NCBI GenBank assembly: GCA_963775805.1
Contig: CAVZKG010000001.1
Span: forward strand, 1,612,001-1,676,000
Origin: JAFAMB01 sp963775805
Lineage (GTDB): Bacteria; Verrucomicrobiota; Verrucomicrobiia; Chthoniobacterales; JAFAMB01
Length of the DNA stretch: 64,000 nt
Reading direction: 5' to 3'
Shown here: in pieces, positions 37,159 through 46,113 of the stretch
How positions within the stretch are numbered: the first letter of the stretch is position 1
Layout: the number at the start of each line of letters is the position of its first letter
Translations under genes and position numbers: made by a program
The notes under the pieces: generated by a model
Databases searched by the model: none
What the model was told of the DNA's origin: nothing
What the model saw: only the letters and a program-made list of their open reading frames with translations

Positions 37159-38430
37159 TCAGAACCCGATATCCCCGACCCAACGCTTTACTTTTTTGGG
37201 GTCCACTGCGCCGACGATGCCAAGCCCCATCCGTTGCGGGGCAAAACAGAGATTCGCAACCTCCTGGACTTGTTCAGCAGTCACTTCCTTGAACTTGGCC
37301 TGCACTTCGTCCGGATCGACGACTTTATCGTACGCCAGCAACGATTCACCCATCCACATGATCTGATTGCTGGTACTCTCCAGTCCCAATTCGTTTTGTC
37401 CGATCGTGTACTCCTGGGCCTGACGTAGTTCCTTCTTGCTCGGCGGCCGCTGGCAGAGCTTGACCAGTTCGCGATGAATCGCCCGCAAAGCGCTGCGAAG
37501 CTTTTCGCAATCCAATCCGACAGAAATGCTGACAAGTCCTGAATCTTCGAGTGCCAGCGTGCCGCTGTGCACAGAATAACAGTACGCGTAGCGTTCCCGC
37601 AGCTGCTGAAAAAGTCGGGAACTCATATTTTCTCCGAGGATCACACTCAGCAGTTTTGTCGCGTGACGGCGATCATCCGTCCGGCTCATCGCGTGGTAAC
37701 CGAGTGCCAGATGCGTCTGCTCGGTTTTATCTTCTGCCACCAACACACGTTGATCGCGTTTAACTTCGTTCCATCTCTGGAAGGGTGGCGTTCTGCCAAG
37801 CGGCAATTTCTTCAGCTTGCTCTTGAAGTGCCGAACCACTTCCTGATGTTTGCACCGGCCGGCAACCGTGATCACGGTGCTGTTTCCGTTATAGTTTTCG
37901 GCAACGAACTTCAGCAGATGCTCTCGGTGTATCTTTGCGATCGATTCGATCGAACCCGTCAGCGGTCGACCGAGAGCGTGCCGGGGCCACATCGCTTCTG
38001 TCAAAAGATCCTGGGAAAACTGTCCCGGCTGATCCTTGTACATCAGGATCTCTTCGCGAATTACGTCTCGCTCTCGCTCGATCTCGTGTTCTTCGAACAG
38101 CGAATTCACATACATATCCGACAGGACGCTGGCCAGCGTGGGAAAATGCTGCGAAGCCGCCTTAGCGTAAATGCAAGTATGGTCTTCGGTCGTGAAGGCA
38201 TTGATGAATCCCCCAACACCTTCCACTTGTTCCGTGATATCCCGACTCGAACGTTTGGAGGTTCCTTTGAAAAGCAGATGCTCGAGAAAGTGCGAGATCC
38301 CGCACAACTCCTCCGGTTCGTGTCGGCCACCCACGGCGATCCATAGCCCGACACTGACACTTTTCATTTCCGGCATCTCGCGCGTAGCGATCCGCACTCC
38401 GTTGTCCAGTCTTGTGGTCCGGTACTCCAT
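37159..38430 (-). CDS. M16-family zinc peptidase (pitrilysin/MPP-like)
   Basis: 423 residues from the ATG preceded by a strong AAGGAGAG ribosome-binding site; the frame continues upstream without conserved sequence. The inverted zinc motif HxxEH is His47-Phe-Leu-Glu-His51 in GISHFLEHLLFKGT, and the distal Glu lies in REEILMYKDQPG. The C-terminal domain has the glycine- and arginine-rich region (MSSRLFQQLRERYAYCYSV) of single-ring M16B peptidases. These degrade or process peptides in the cytoplasm or periplasm; no signal peptide is visible. It lies 65 nt after ispD. Confidence 0.94.
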   Translation of the reverse strand: MEYRTTRLDNGVRIATREMPEMKSVSVGLWIAVGGRHEPEELCGISHFLEHLLFKGTSKRSSRDITEQVEGVGGFINAFTTEDHTCIYAKAASQHFPTLASVLSDMYVNSLFEEHEIERERDVIREEILMYKDQPGQFSQDLLTEAMWPRHALGRPLTGSIESIAKIHREHLLKFVAENYNGNSTVITVAGRCKHQEVVRHFKSKLKKLPLGRTPPFQRWNEVKRDQRVLVAEDKTEQTHLALGYHAMSRTDDRRHATKLLSVILGENMSSRLFQQLRERYAYCYSVHSGTLALEDSGLVSISVGLDCEKLRSALRAIHRELVKLCQRPPSKKELRQAQEYTIGQNELGLESTSNQIMWMGESLLAYDKVVDPDEVQAKFKEVTAEQVQEVANLCFAPQRMGLGIVGAVDPKKVKRWVGDIGF

Positions 38431-38495
38431 ACTCTCCTTACACCAAGTTGAAACCGGCAAGCCGATCCACCCCACTCAATCCCAATCCAAAAAAG

Positions 38496-39176
38496 TTAGA
38501 CCTGCTTTAATTCGATCAACTTCTCTGCCAACTGCAGGTCGCTCGGAAACGTTATTTTAATATTCCAATCCGCATTCCTTAGCAACCGCACCGGGTAACC
38601 TGCGTATTGCAATGCAGAAACCTCATCGGTGACAGTTTGCCCGGAGTCAACAATTCGTTTATACGCCTCCAATAACCAATCGGTCCGAAAAACCTGCGGC
38701 GTTTGCATTGCCCAAAGCTCGGTTCGATCGACGCTCCCGGTCACTTTCTGTTCTGCGTCCGCTCGTTTGAGCGTTTCAACCACCGGGGCTGCAAGAGAGA
38801 CAGCGCCGCATTCCATCGCGATCTGGATGCATTCTCCAATCAGTTCCGGCGAAACAAGCGGACGCGCAGCGTCGTGAACCGCCACGTGCGTGCAACCCTC
38901 CGGCAAACCGTGAATCCCGTTCCAGACCGAAAGATGCCTCTCGGATCCGCCGTCCACAAGAGAGGCAACTTTATTGAAGCCGAATTTATCCATCAGCTTC
39001 TCAAATTCTCCCCGGCGATCCGGATGGATCACGACAATAACCTTGTCGATCAGGGGACACCGCTCGAAACGTTCGATCGACCAGGCCACTACCGGCTTTT
39101 CTCCGATCGGGCTCAGCATCTTGTCGAACCCCATCCTCCGGCTGGTCCCGGCGGCTACGATAATCGCACAAACCAT
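38496..39176 (-). CDS. ispD: 2-C-methyl-D-erythritol 4-phosphate cytidylyltransferase
   Basis: 226 residues from the ATG giving MVCAIIVAAGTSRRMG. It makes CDP-methylerythritol from MEP and CTP, the third step of the MEP isoprenoid pathway. The nucleotidyltransferase loop AAGTSRRMGFDKML is intact, as are VAVHDAARPLVSPE and WAMQTPQVFRTDWLLEAY. There is no fused IspF domain. dxr and ispG are in the same window on the opposite strand. Confidence 0.96.
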   Translation of the reverse strand: MVCAIIVAAGTSRRMGFDKMLSPIGEKPVVAWSIERFERCPLIDKVIVVIHPDRRGEFEKLMDKFGFNKVASLVDGGSERHLSVWNGIHGLPEGCTHVAVHDAARPLVSPELIGECIQIAMECGAVSLAAPVVETLKRADAEQKVTGSVDRTELWAMQTPQVFRTDWLLEAYKRIVDSGQTVTDEVSALQYAGYPVRLLRNADWNIKITFPSDLQLAEKLIELKQV

Positions 39177-39253
39177 GAAACTGTTTTCAATCGAGGAATG
39201 TAAGCCAGCCGCCAAAACTCGCGCAAAGGCTTAAGTCTCGAACTCGCTTTGAG

Positions 39254-39709
39254 TCAGGACGCGAGCGCTTTCTGCACTGCCTGACTCAACGTCTTGCCGT
39301 CAACACGTCCGCCTGCCTTTTCAGTCGCAATTTTCATGACTGCTCCCATTTGCGTTTTGGAGGTCGCTCCCGCCTCTGCAACCGATTCCTTTACGAGCTG
39401 CAGGATCTCCTCCTCAGTCAACGGTTTCGGAAGGTAATCCGACAAATACTCGATTTCCTTACGTTCTTTAGCCGCCAATTCCGGTCGACCTCCCTTTTCA
39501 AAACTCTCGATAGAATCCTGTCGTTGTTTGACCTGTTTCCTGATCACCGCGGTGGCGTCGGTGTCCGCGAGACCTCCAGCACTCCCGAGTTTGTCGATCG
39601 CGGCATTTGTCAACGCCGACTTCACCATCCGCAACACCGACAGCCGCTCTGCATCGCGCGAACGCATGGCCTCTTTCAGGTCGGCATCGATTTTTTCCTG
39701 GGTAGTCAT
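39254..39709 (-). CDS. GatB/YqeY domain protein
   Basis: A 151-residue protein of the YqeY family, which resembles the C-terminal tRNA-recruiting domain of GatB. Typical stretches are DLKEAMRSRDAERLSVLRMVKSAL, EYLSDYLPKPLTEEEI, and KTQMGAVMKIATEKAGGRVDGKTLSQAVQKAL. Its molecular role is unproven; a link to tRNA-dependent amidotransferase or tRNA binding is family inference. It is the first gene of the leftward ispD/M16 run. Confidence 0.94.
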   Translation of the reverse strand: MTTQEKIDADLKEAMRSRDAERLSVLRMVKSALTNAAIDKLGSAGGLADTDATAVIRKQVKQRQDSIESFEKGGRPELAAKERKEIEYLSDYLPKPLTEEEILQLVKESVAEAGATSKTQMGAVMKIATEKAGGRVDGKTLSQAVQKALAS

Positions 39710-39758
39710 TAACTGAACTTATTCGGGGATCGCGTTTCATTCAATGGCGCTGCGCTGG

Positions 39759-39786
39759 GAGTGAGGAGTTCGGAGTGAGGAGTTCG
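39759..39786. repeat. Tandem 14-bp repeat (two copies)
   Basis: GAGTGAGGAGTTCG is present twice in direct tandem at 39759-39772 and 39773-39786 and runs on into related AAGTTCGGGGTTCC text. It is the left, oppositely oriented counterpart of the 21-bp array at 40029-40126. Together they bracket about 240 nt with no convincing gene. Confidence 0.85.
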
Positions 39787-40028
39787 AAGTTCGGGGTTCC
39801 GAGAGCGAAGGCACAGAGCTTTGGATCTATCGAGTGGGTCCTGAGGGGGGAACGCAGCCGAAAGCCGAACGCAAGGACGTGAGGACGTTGCCCGGAGACT
39901 CGGAAATGGACAGGCGAGAACCATCCCTCGCCAACGCTTCCGCCGTCGCAAAAGCTTCCGATTTCGCTGAAGCTACGTCCAGGTCGGAAGTCAGGCAGCC
40001 TATCCGTGCCCTCGAACTCGGAATTTCG

Positions 40029-40126
40029 AACTTCGCCAACTGAACCCGGACCTTCGAACTTCGAACCCGGAACTTTAAACTTCGAACCCGGACCTTCGAA
40101 CTTCGAACCCGCAACTTCCAACCCGG
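40029..40126. repeat. 21-bp tandem repeat array, four copies plus a partial
   Basis: Units at 40029-40049, 40050-40070, 40071-40091 and 40092-40112 follow the pattern (A/C)-C-T-T-C-G-AACTTCGAACCCGG, with a 14-nt partial at 40113-40126. Copies differ at a few positions, and the inner CTTCGAA core is palindromic. There are no spacers, so it is not a CRISPR array. It ends about 50 nt before the amidase-like gene. Confidence 0.9.
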
Positions 40127-40178
40127 ACCTCCGTTTCCCCTGGAAATTCCAGCTCGATCATACGAAGATTCGGCCCGT

Positions 40179-41108
40179 ATGCGTGTAGCTGTATCGTTCG
40201 CGGCCCTGGTTCTCATCCTTTCCAGTCTGGCAACCGAGGCACGTGCATCGGTTTATTTACCGCTCGCAACAGCCTTCAAAGGGGAATCCCAGTTCGAAGA
40301 GCTTGTCCAAAAAGCTCAGGCTCAGAACTGGCGCTCTCTACCCCTCGGCGACCGCACTGTCGCAGTCGGATTAGCGCTTCTCGGAACACCCTACGTGAAC
40401 TTCACACTCGAACTCGATGATCACACGGAATCTCCATCTGTGAATCTTCGCGGAGTCGATTGCTGGACCTATTTCGAGATCGCTCTCGGGTTCGCGCGGA
40501 TGCTGGAAATTAAATCAAGCAACTACACGCCTCGCGATCTCCTGGCGATGATCGAAATCGATCGTTACCGAAACGGCCAGTGCAATGGGGTTTATACTTC
40601 CCGGTTACACTTCCTAGAAGACTGGATTTACGACAACGAACGCCGAGGTTTGGTTGTGAACCTGACGCAATCACTGGGCGGGGTGCCGATGCGTGGTCGT
40701 TACCTTAATGAGATGAGCAAATACTGGCGCGATTCACGTTATCTCCGCAACAATCCTCAGCTCGTGCCGGATATGCGAATGATCGAAAACAGAATAGCAA
40801 ATCGCACAATTTACCACATCCCAAAGAGCGAGGTTCCTGCGATCGAATCCAGAATTCGGAACGGCGACGTCATTTGCATCAGCGGCAACGGCCCGGAAGG
40901 GTTTACCGAGCATGTCGGATTGGCATACCGCGACAGGGCTGGCGTTCTTCATTTTATGCATGCCTCAAAGGACGAGCGTCGAGTGATCGTTGACGTACCG
41001 CTTCACAGCTACCTTTATCGTTATCGAAAATTTGCCGGGATTATGGTTGTGCGCCCTCGAGAAGTCCCGGCGTCCGCTTTCGCCGCACTGGTCGCGGCAT
41101 CAGATTAG
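40179..41108 (+). CDS. DUF1460 (N-acetylmuramoyl-L-alanine amidase-like) protein
   Basis: 309 residues. A signal peptide ends near ARASVYL, so the protein is exported. The region from about residue 50 matches the DUF1460 fold, an NlpC/P60-like cysteine hydrolase: GTPYVNFTLELDD, NLRGVDCWTYFEIALGFARM with the presumed nucleophilic Cys, and FTEHVGLAYRDRAGVLHFMHAS with the general-base His. Such proteins act on peptidoglycan or related amide substrates. The exact bond cut is not evident. It stands alone, with 138 nt to the next gene. Confidence 0.87.
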   Translation: MRVAVSFAALVLILSSLATEARASVYLPLATAFKGESQFEELVQKAQAQNWRSLPLGDRTVAVGLALLGTPYVNFTLELDDHTESPSVNLRGVDCWTYFEIALGFARMLEIKSSNYTPRDLLAMIEIDRYRNGQCNGVYTSRLHFLEDWIYDNERRGLVVNLTQSLGGVPMRGRYLNEMSKYWRDSRYLRNNPQLVPDMRMIENRIANRTIYHIPKSEVPAIESRIRNGDVICISGNGPEGFTEHVGLAYRDRAGVLHFMHASKDERRVIVDVPLHSYLYRYRKFAGIMVVRPREVPASAFAALVAASD

Positions 41109-41246
41109 CGCGGAAGAATCATCCAGATTGAGAGTGTTCCCGTCGGACGGACGGCGGATTGCTAGGGACTCGCGAGGTCAGAGGTATTGCTTTCTAAGAA
41201 AGTCGGCATTTTCAGATGACGCAGGAGCAAAGCCTTATATGTTCAA

Positions 41247-41828
41247 ATGAGTATGGCAGCAACATTTTCGCAAATGACCGATCTGGGAACCACTGCACCA
41301 CCTTTTGCCCTTGCCAATGTGTTGACGGGGGAAAAAACCTCGCTGGACGATTTCGAGGAGAGCAAGGCATTGCTGGTAATGTTTATTTGCAAGCATTGCC
41401 CCTACGTCATCCACGTCAAATCGGGATTGATTGAGCTGGCGCATGATTACTCGAATCGTTCGCTAGGAATTGTTTCGATCAGCTCGAACGACGCCCGCCG
41501 GTATCCTGATGATGCGCCGGAGCGTCTGGCGGCGATGGCAGCCGATCTTCCTTTTCCGCTCCTTTATGACGAGACGCAGGCGATCGCGAAAGCATACCGC
41601 GCTGCGTGCACGCCCGATTTTTTCGTCTTCGACTCGGCAAGAAGACTAGTTTATCACGGGCAGTTCGACGAAAGCCGGCCAGGGAACAACAAGCCGGTGA
41701 CGGGCGGCGATTTGAGAGCTGCCATCAATGCGGTTTTGTCCGGAAAGAGAGTCGATTCCAATCAAAGAGCAAGCATCGGGTGCAGTATCAAGTGGAAGCC
41801 CGGAAATGAACCGGATTACGCGCAGTAG
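41247..41828 (+). CDS. Thioredoxin-fold (AhpC/TSA-type) protein
   Basis: 193 residues with the peroxiredoxin/TlpA-type fold (TTAPPFALANVLTGEKTSLDDF, LGIVSISSNDARRYPDD, CTPDFFVFDSARRLVYHGQFD). A Cys-Lys-His-Cys pair (FICKHCPYVIHV) takes the active-site CxxC place. No signal peptide, so it is probably cytoplasmic. This group is usually annotated only as 'thioredoxin family protein'; substrate unknown. It lies 43 nt before the radical SAM gene and is likely co-transcribed. Confidence 0.9.
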   Translation: MSMAATFSQMTDLGTTAPPFALANVLTGEKTSLDDFEESKALLVMFICKHCPYVIHVKSGLIELAHDYSNRSLGIVSISSNDARRYPDDAPERLAAMAADLPFPLLYDETQAIAKAYRAACTPDFFVFDSARRLVYHGQFDESRPGNNKPVTGGDLRAAINAVLSGKRVDSNQRASIGCSIKWKPGNEPDYAQ

Positions 41829-41871
41829 GCCGATTCCTCGTTTTAGGGCAATCCAAACTTTGAACCCGTTT

Positions 41872-42942
41872 ATGAGTGGGAATCCAGTAAATGACCGGAC
41901 TCGTGGACGCGGTGCCAACATCAACCCAGCCAACCGATTCGAGGCGTTTCATTACGAGCTGGAAGACTGGTGCGAACCGGACCTCGAGGAACGCCCAATC
42001 CGAACCCAATATTACAAGGACGATTCGCAGAGCATCATATCCTATAACAACAGCCCCGACGTCGGGTTTGATGCGAGCCTCAATCCTTACCGTGGATGCG
42101 AACATGGCTGTGCATATTGTTATGCGCGGCCGACCCATGAGTATCTCGGATTTTCTGCTGGAACAGACTTCGAATCCCGTATTCTAGTCAAACCGGATGC
42201 GGCCAAACTCCTGGCAGCCGAACTGTCGAAGCGTTCTTGGGTGCCGCAGATTCTTGCACTGAGCGGTGTCACCGATTCGTATCAACCAATCGAACGAAAA
42301 CTGCAGGTTACCAGGGGTTGCCTGGGAGTTTTAGCCAATTTTCGGAACCCCGTTAGCATTATTACGAAGAACCACCTTGTCACCAGGGATATCGATCTTC
42401 TAGGCGAACTGGCTTCCGTCAACGCTGCATGCGTTACGGTTTCGATTACGACTCTCGATCCCGCTCTTGCTCGGGTACTTGAACCTCGCGCATCCGGTCC
42501 AGCGCATCGTCTCGAAGCTATCGCAAAGCTTCGCGCGGCGAATATATCCGCGGGCGTTAACATTGCCCCGATCATTCCCGGGATAAACGAACACGAAATT
42601 CCAAACATTGCCGAAGCAGCTGCCAAAGCCGGAGCGCAATATGCAGCGTACACCATTGTCCGGCTTCCTCTTACCGTGGCTCCGGTGTTCATCGCCTGGC
42701 TTGAGACTCATTTTCCGGAGCGCAAAGATAAGGTCCTGAACGCGATTCGAAGAATGCGCAATGGACGGCTCAATAATTCCAATTTTTCTGAGCGAATGCG
42801 AGGAGACGGACCGTTCGCGGATCAGATCCGCCAGATCTTTCGTATCAGTTGCCATCGTTTCGGTCTCGACCGTCCTCTAGCCGAACTCAGCACCACAGCC
42901 TTTCGACGAATTCTCCCGAACCAGATGGAACTCGGGCTCTGA
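41872..42942 (+). CDS. PA0069-family radical SAM protein
   Basis: 356 residues from the ATG giving MSGNPVNDRTRGRG; the frame extends upstream into the thioredoxin gene. The [4Fe-4S] site is the Cys triplet in RGCEHGCAYCYARP, spaced C-x3-C-x2-C. The SPASM-free core continues with LALSGVTDSYQPIERKLQVTR and VSIITKNHLVTRDIDLL. The family (SplB-like, PA0069) has no established function; DNA-repair links have been proposed from the SplB resemblance. A small CCTCG/CGAGG hairpin lies 15 nt past the stop. Confidence 0.92.
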   Translation: MSGNPVNDRTRGRGANINPANRFEAFHYELEDWCEPDLEERPIRTQYYKDDSQSIISYNNSPDVGFDASLNPYRGCEHGCAYCYARPTHEYLGFSAGTDFESRILVKPDAAKLLAAELSKRSWVPQILALSGVTDSYQPIERKLQVTRGCLGVLANFRNPVSIITKNHLVTRDIDLLGELASVNAACVTVSITTLDPALARVLEPRASGPAHRLEAIAKLRAANISAGVNIAPIIPGINEHEIPNIAEAAAKAGAQYAAYTIVRLPLTVAPVFIAWLETHFPERKDKVLNAIRRMRNGRLNNSNFSERMRGDGPFADQIRQIFRISCHRFGLDRPLAELSTTAFRRILPNQMELGL

Positions 42943-43025
42943 ATGGTAGAAGCTGGCCTCGATTCTGCGAGGTTGGACAGGCTGGAAGCCCATGCTCCGT
43001 TAAACATTCGCATCTTCGAAGTGTG

Positions 43026-43170
43026 TTCAACGCGACATCGCTCCAGTCTGAACGGCGGAACTCAAAAATCCGAAACTCTATGTCCTCTGCGCCTCTGTGG
43101 TAAATCCGATCCTCTGTGACCTCCTCCGTTCCTCTGCGCCCTCCTCCGCTGTCCCCGTGGCTCTCCGTGT
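43026..43170 (+). repeat. Uninterrupted copy of the dispersed CTCTGTG-rich repeat
   Basis: A gene-free element between the radical SAM and TlpA-like genes (the whole gap is 42943-43220). Positions 43026-43050 match, on the opposite strand, 59563-59587 with two differences in 25 nt. The CTCTGCGCCTCTGTGG and GTGGTAAATCC text that follows matches the repeat split by the IS110 element, and 43098-43124 matches 59661-59687 with only a few differences. Several short CCTCTG-type motifs follow. I see no gene in it. Confidence 0.85.
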
Positions 43171-43220
43171 TGATTTTTCCTTCGTCTTGACGTTCCCACC
43201 GAAGCGACTAGGTATCCAGA

Positions 43221-44294
43221 ATGCGCCTTCTCGTTGTTTTGTGCTTCGCCCTTAGCGCCACGGCTGCAATCGCAAATGCCCAGGATACAGCGGCCGCCGG
43301 CGCCTGGTCGCACCTGGAAGAACTCAGCACCAGAGCAAACGAGAAAGTTCCGATTGGGACGAACGCCGTCGAATTTTACGCTGAACGCAATCAATCGCTG
43401 CACGCTGCCGCCGCCGAGTTCGCTCAAAAATTTCCGTCCGACGTTCACGCGCCTCAAGCCATACTTTGGAAATTGGATACTTCCGATTTGTCAGGTTCGA
43501 ACGAGCAAAGGCTGACGCTCCTTCGTCAAAATGAAGCGGACGCCCGATCAATCGAGGAGAACACGATCGTTCCGGCAAACTTACGGTACCAGGCTGAGCA
43601 TATTCTTTTGATGCAGTGGCTGGACAATTCCGATTTGATCACGTCAAACGATCAGGCTGTTGGGATCGAGAATCGAATTGAAAGCCTGCTGCTGAAAAAC
43701 CCGCAGGAACCGCGCGCGCTCACATTCCAGCTTGCGAGCGCTGGGTTGATGCTTCGATTCGATCAGGAACGAGGTTTGGAACGCCTTGGCCAACTCGTTA
43801 AATCGCCCGACCCGGATCTGGCCGCGGCGGCAGCGGTCCAGCTCAAAAAGGCGCATATGATCGGCAAGCCGCTCAATCTTCAATTCACCGCAATCGACGG
43901 CTCATCGGTCGACATTTCCGGGTTGCGCGGGAAAGTGGTGCTCATTGATTTCTGGGCTTCCTGGTGCCCCGACTGCATTCGCGACACCCCTACGGTTCGG
44001 ACCATCTATCAAAAGTACAAAGACAAAGGATTCGAGGTTATCGGCATCTCGCTCGATAAAGATCAGCAGGCAATGTCGAACTATATCGCGAAGAAGCTAA
44101 TCCCCTGGCCGCAATACTTTGATGGCAAAGGGTGGAACAATGACTTCGCTATCCAGTTCGGGGTTCGCGAAATCCCACAACTCTGGCTGATCAACCAGCG
44201 AGGTGAAGTGGTTGCTACGGATATTTTGGCAGATCAGCTCGAAGCGAAATTGATTCAGCTCATCGCAGGTAGTCAGCAAGTCGGCCGGAATTGA
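43221..44294 (+). CDS. TlpA-like periplasmic thiol-disulfide oxidoreductase
   Basis: 357 residues. A signal peptide (LLVVLCFALSATAAIANAQ) is followed by a helical region of about 180 residues with no family I recognise, then a C-terminal redoxin domain from about residue 220 (LQFTAIDGSSVDISGLRGKVVLIDFWASWC). The active site is WCPDC, and FGVREIPQLWLINQRGEVV holds the cis-Pro. It probably reduces or shuffles disulfides in envelope proteins. The N-terminal domain is like that of many Bacteroidetes/Verrucomicrobia TlpA proteins. Confidence 0.92.
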   Translation: MRLLVVLCFALSATAAIANAQDTAAAGAWSHLEELSTRANEKVPIGTNAVEFYAERNQSLHAAAAEFAQKFPSDVHAPQAILWKLDTSDLSGSNEQRLTLLRQNEADARSIEENTIVPANLRYQAEHILLMQWLDNSDLITSNDQAVGIENRIESLLLKNPQEPRALTFQLASAGLMLRFDQERGLERLGQLVKSPDPDLAAAAAVQLKKAHMIGKPLNLQFTAIDGSSVDISGLRGKVVLIDFWASWCPDCIRDTPTVRTIYQKYKDKGFEVIGISLDKDQQAMSNYIAKKLIPWPQYFDGKGWNNDFAIQFGVREIPQLWLINQRGEVVATDILADQLEAKLIQLIAGSQQVGRN

Positions 44295-44359
44295 ACTAGA
44301 GCGTATGATTCGATTTTGCGGGTTTACGACTGGCAATTCACCTCCTACTCTTCGCCAGA

Positions 44360-45229
44360 ATGAGTGATGGAACCCCCGCAATCGGAGTGATAGGTGGAAG
44401 CGGATTGTACCAGATCGAAGGTCTTGAAAAGCCGGAAGAGATCATCGTTGATACCCCATTTGGTGCGCCGTCCGATTCGCTTATTTCAGGAACCCTTCAC
44501 GGACGCCAGGTATACTTTTTGCCGCGGCACGCCCGTGGCCATCGTTTGCTGCCGACTGAGTTGAATCATCGCGCCAATATTTTTGCGCTAAGGTCGCTCA
44601 ACGTGCGCTGGATTCTAAGCGTTGGCGCTGTTGGGAGCCTCCAGGAGACTTATCGCCCACGCGACATCGTTCTTCCGTCGCAATTCTTCGATCGAACGAG
44701 CCGGCGCGCCGACTGGACATTTTTTGGACAGGGAATCGTTGCCCACGTTGGGTTCGCAGATCCAATCAGTCCAAACCTGCGGAACCTGGTTGCCGCTGAA
44801 GCCTCAACTCTCGGATACACTGTTCATGACGGGGGCACCTACGTGAATATGGACGGCCCTGCATTCTCGACTCGGGCAGAATCGGAATTTCACCGGAAAA
44901 TGGGGTTCGACGTCATCGGCATGACAAATCTCCCCGAAGCCAAGCTCGCACGCGAGGCCGAGATTTCGCTTGCCTCGATCAGTTTCGTAACCGATTACGA
45001 CTGTTGGAAAGTCGAGGATGAACCTGTAAGCGCTCAAATCGTAGTCGGGCACTTAAAGGCGAACGCAGACGCGGCTCGAAAGATCCTTCCAAAGGTCATC
45101 GAGAAAATTCCCAGTGACCCAAACTGGCCTGAGCATCGGGTACTCGATTTCGCCCTTGTAACCGATCGGAAACTTTGGCCAGAAGCAACCGTCAAAAAAC
45201 TGGAAGTAATTCTTAAGCGATTTCTGTAA
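44360..45229 (+). CDS. mtnP: S-methyl-5'-thioadenosine phosphorylase
   Basis: A 289-residue trimeric purine nucleoside phosphorylase-type enzyme that splits methylthioadenosine to adenine and methylthioribose-1-phosphate in methionine salvage. Motifs are IGVIGGSGLYQIEGL, PRHARGHRLLPTELNHRANI, SVGAVGSLQETYRPRDIV, YVNMDGPAFSTRAES and DVIGMTNLPEAKLAREAEI. NMDGPAFSTRAE fits MTA phosphorylase rather than PNP. It is the first gene of a tight plus-strand run (5 nt to the deacetylase). Confidence 0.95.
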   Translation: MSDGTPAIGVIGGSGLYQIEGLEKPEEIIVDTPFGAPSDSLISGTLHGRQVYFLPRHARGHRLLPTELNHRANIFALRSLNVRWILSVGAVGSLQETYRPRDIVLPSQFFDRTSRRADWTFFGQGIVAHVGFADPISPNLRNLVAAEASTLGYTVHDGGTYVNMDGPAFSTRAESEFHRKMGFDVIGMTNLPEAKLAREAEISLASISFVTDYDCWKVEDEPVSAQIVVGHLKANADAARKILPKVIEKIPSDPNWPEHRVLDFALVTDRKLWPEATVKKLEVILKRFL

Positions 45230-45234
45230 AAACT

Positions 45235-46092
45235 ATGCGTTTTGGAACCGGCCTCCTTCTATTCTTGCTCGGCGCACTGACCGCCGGTGCACAGGACACT
45301 AATTCCACTCCTAGCCCAGCCGCAACGCCCCTAAAACCAGGGACTTATTTCCAGGCTCATGTCGATCAGCCCTATATCGCGATGACGTTCGACGACGGCC
45401 CGAGTGCGGAAAATACGCCGCGTCTCCTCGAAATGCTCAAGCAGCGGAACATCAAAGCGACCTTCTTCCTGATTGGACAGAACGTCGTAGCAAATCCGGA
45501 TATTGTTAAGCGGATCCTGGCGGATGGCCACGAAATCGGGAATCACACCTGGACGCACCCCCAACTATCCAAACTCTCCGACGATAAAGTGACAGCCGAA
45601 ATCACAAAGACGCAGGAGGCGATCAAAGATGCTAGCGGGTACACCCCTACACTGCTCCGACCTCCATATGGCGCGATCACACCACGCCAGCGAGAATGGA
45701 TAGCAAGTCAGTTCGGTTTGAACGTGATCATCTGGTCGGTGGATCCGTTTGATTGGAAACGACCTGGATCCGCGGTGATTACTCAGCGAATCCTGAGTCA
45801 AGTCCACCCCGGTGCGATCATTCTTTCGCATGACATCCATAAACAAACTGTGGATGCAATGCCGGCCACTCTCGATGGATTAATTGCAAAGGGATACAAG
45901 TTTGTCACTGTGAGCCAATTGATTGCGCTGAATAAGCCAAAACCACCGACCTCCGGAACGCCTGGCTCTGCCAAGACGCAGAAATCGAAGAAGGTTGCTC
46001 CCGGAACGGGCCCGGCTTCCACCGGAACACAAACGCAACAACCCGCCGAGGCTTCCGGAAGTACGCCGACGCCGACCCCAGCCGCCCAATAA
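45235..46092 (+). CDS. Secreted polysaccharide deacetylase (NodB domain)
   Basis: 285 residues. A signal peptide (LLLFLLGALTAGAQ) and a short Ser/Pro/Thr linker lead to a NodB carbohydrate esterase 4 domain. The metal ligands and base are in AMTFDDGPSAEN (Asp53/Asp54) and GHEIGNHTWTHPQL (His104, His108), with RPPYGAITPRQ and WSVDPFDWKRPG as further motifs. The last 45 residues are a Lys/Pro/Thr-rich tail. It probably deacetylates peptidoglycan or an exported glycan. It is followed by the GTPase 21 nt later. Confidence 0.94.
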   Translation: MRFGTGLLLFLLGALTAGAQDTNSTPSPAATPLKPGTYFQAHVDQPYIAMTFDDGPSAENTPRLLEMLKQRNIKATFFLIGQNVVANPDIVKRILADGHEIGNHTWTHPQLSKLSDDKVTAEITKTQEAIKDASGYTPTLLRPPYGAITPRQREWIASQFGLNVIIWSVDPFDWKRPGSAVITQRILSQVHPGAIILSHDIHKQTVDAMPATLDGLIAKGYKFVTVSQLIALNKPKPPTSGTPGSAKTQKSKKVAPGTGPASTGTQTQQPAEASGSTPTPTPAAQ

Positions 46093-46113
46093 CAGCAGGA
46101 GCACATTTAAAAG

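Larger units (their letters stand above)
39710..40178. repeat. Repeat-rich intergenic region between the YqeY and amidase-like genes
   Basis: A 469-nt gap between divergent genes. It has G-strand repeats on the left (39759-39805), C-strand repeats on the right (40005-40126) and unique sequence between. The promoters of both flanking genes must lie at its edges. Open frames here encode only repeat-derived peptides rich in GSKFEGP-like units, so I call no gene. Confidence 0.75.

Noticed and set aside
40029..40126. Possible CRISPR array
   Set aside because: The 21-bp units are directly abutting with no spacers, and there are no cas genes in the window.
39741..40216. Open frames rich in GSKFEGP-like units
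   Set aside because: They are translations of the tandem nucleotide repeats, have no ribosome-binding context and overlap on both frames.
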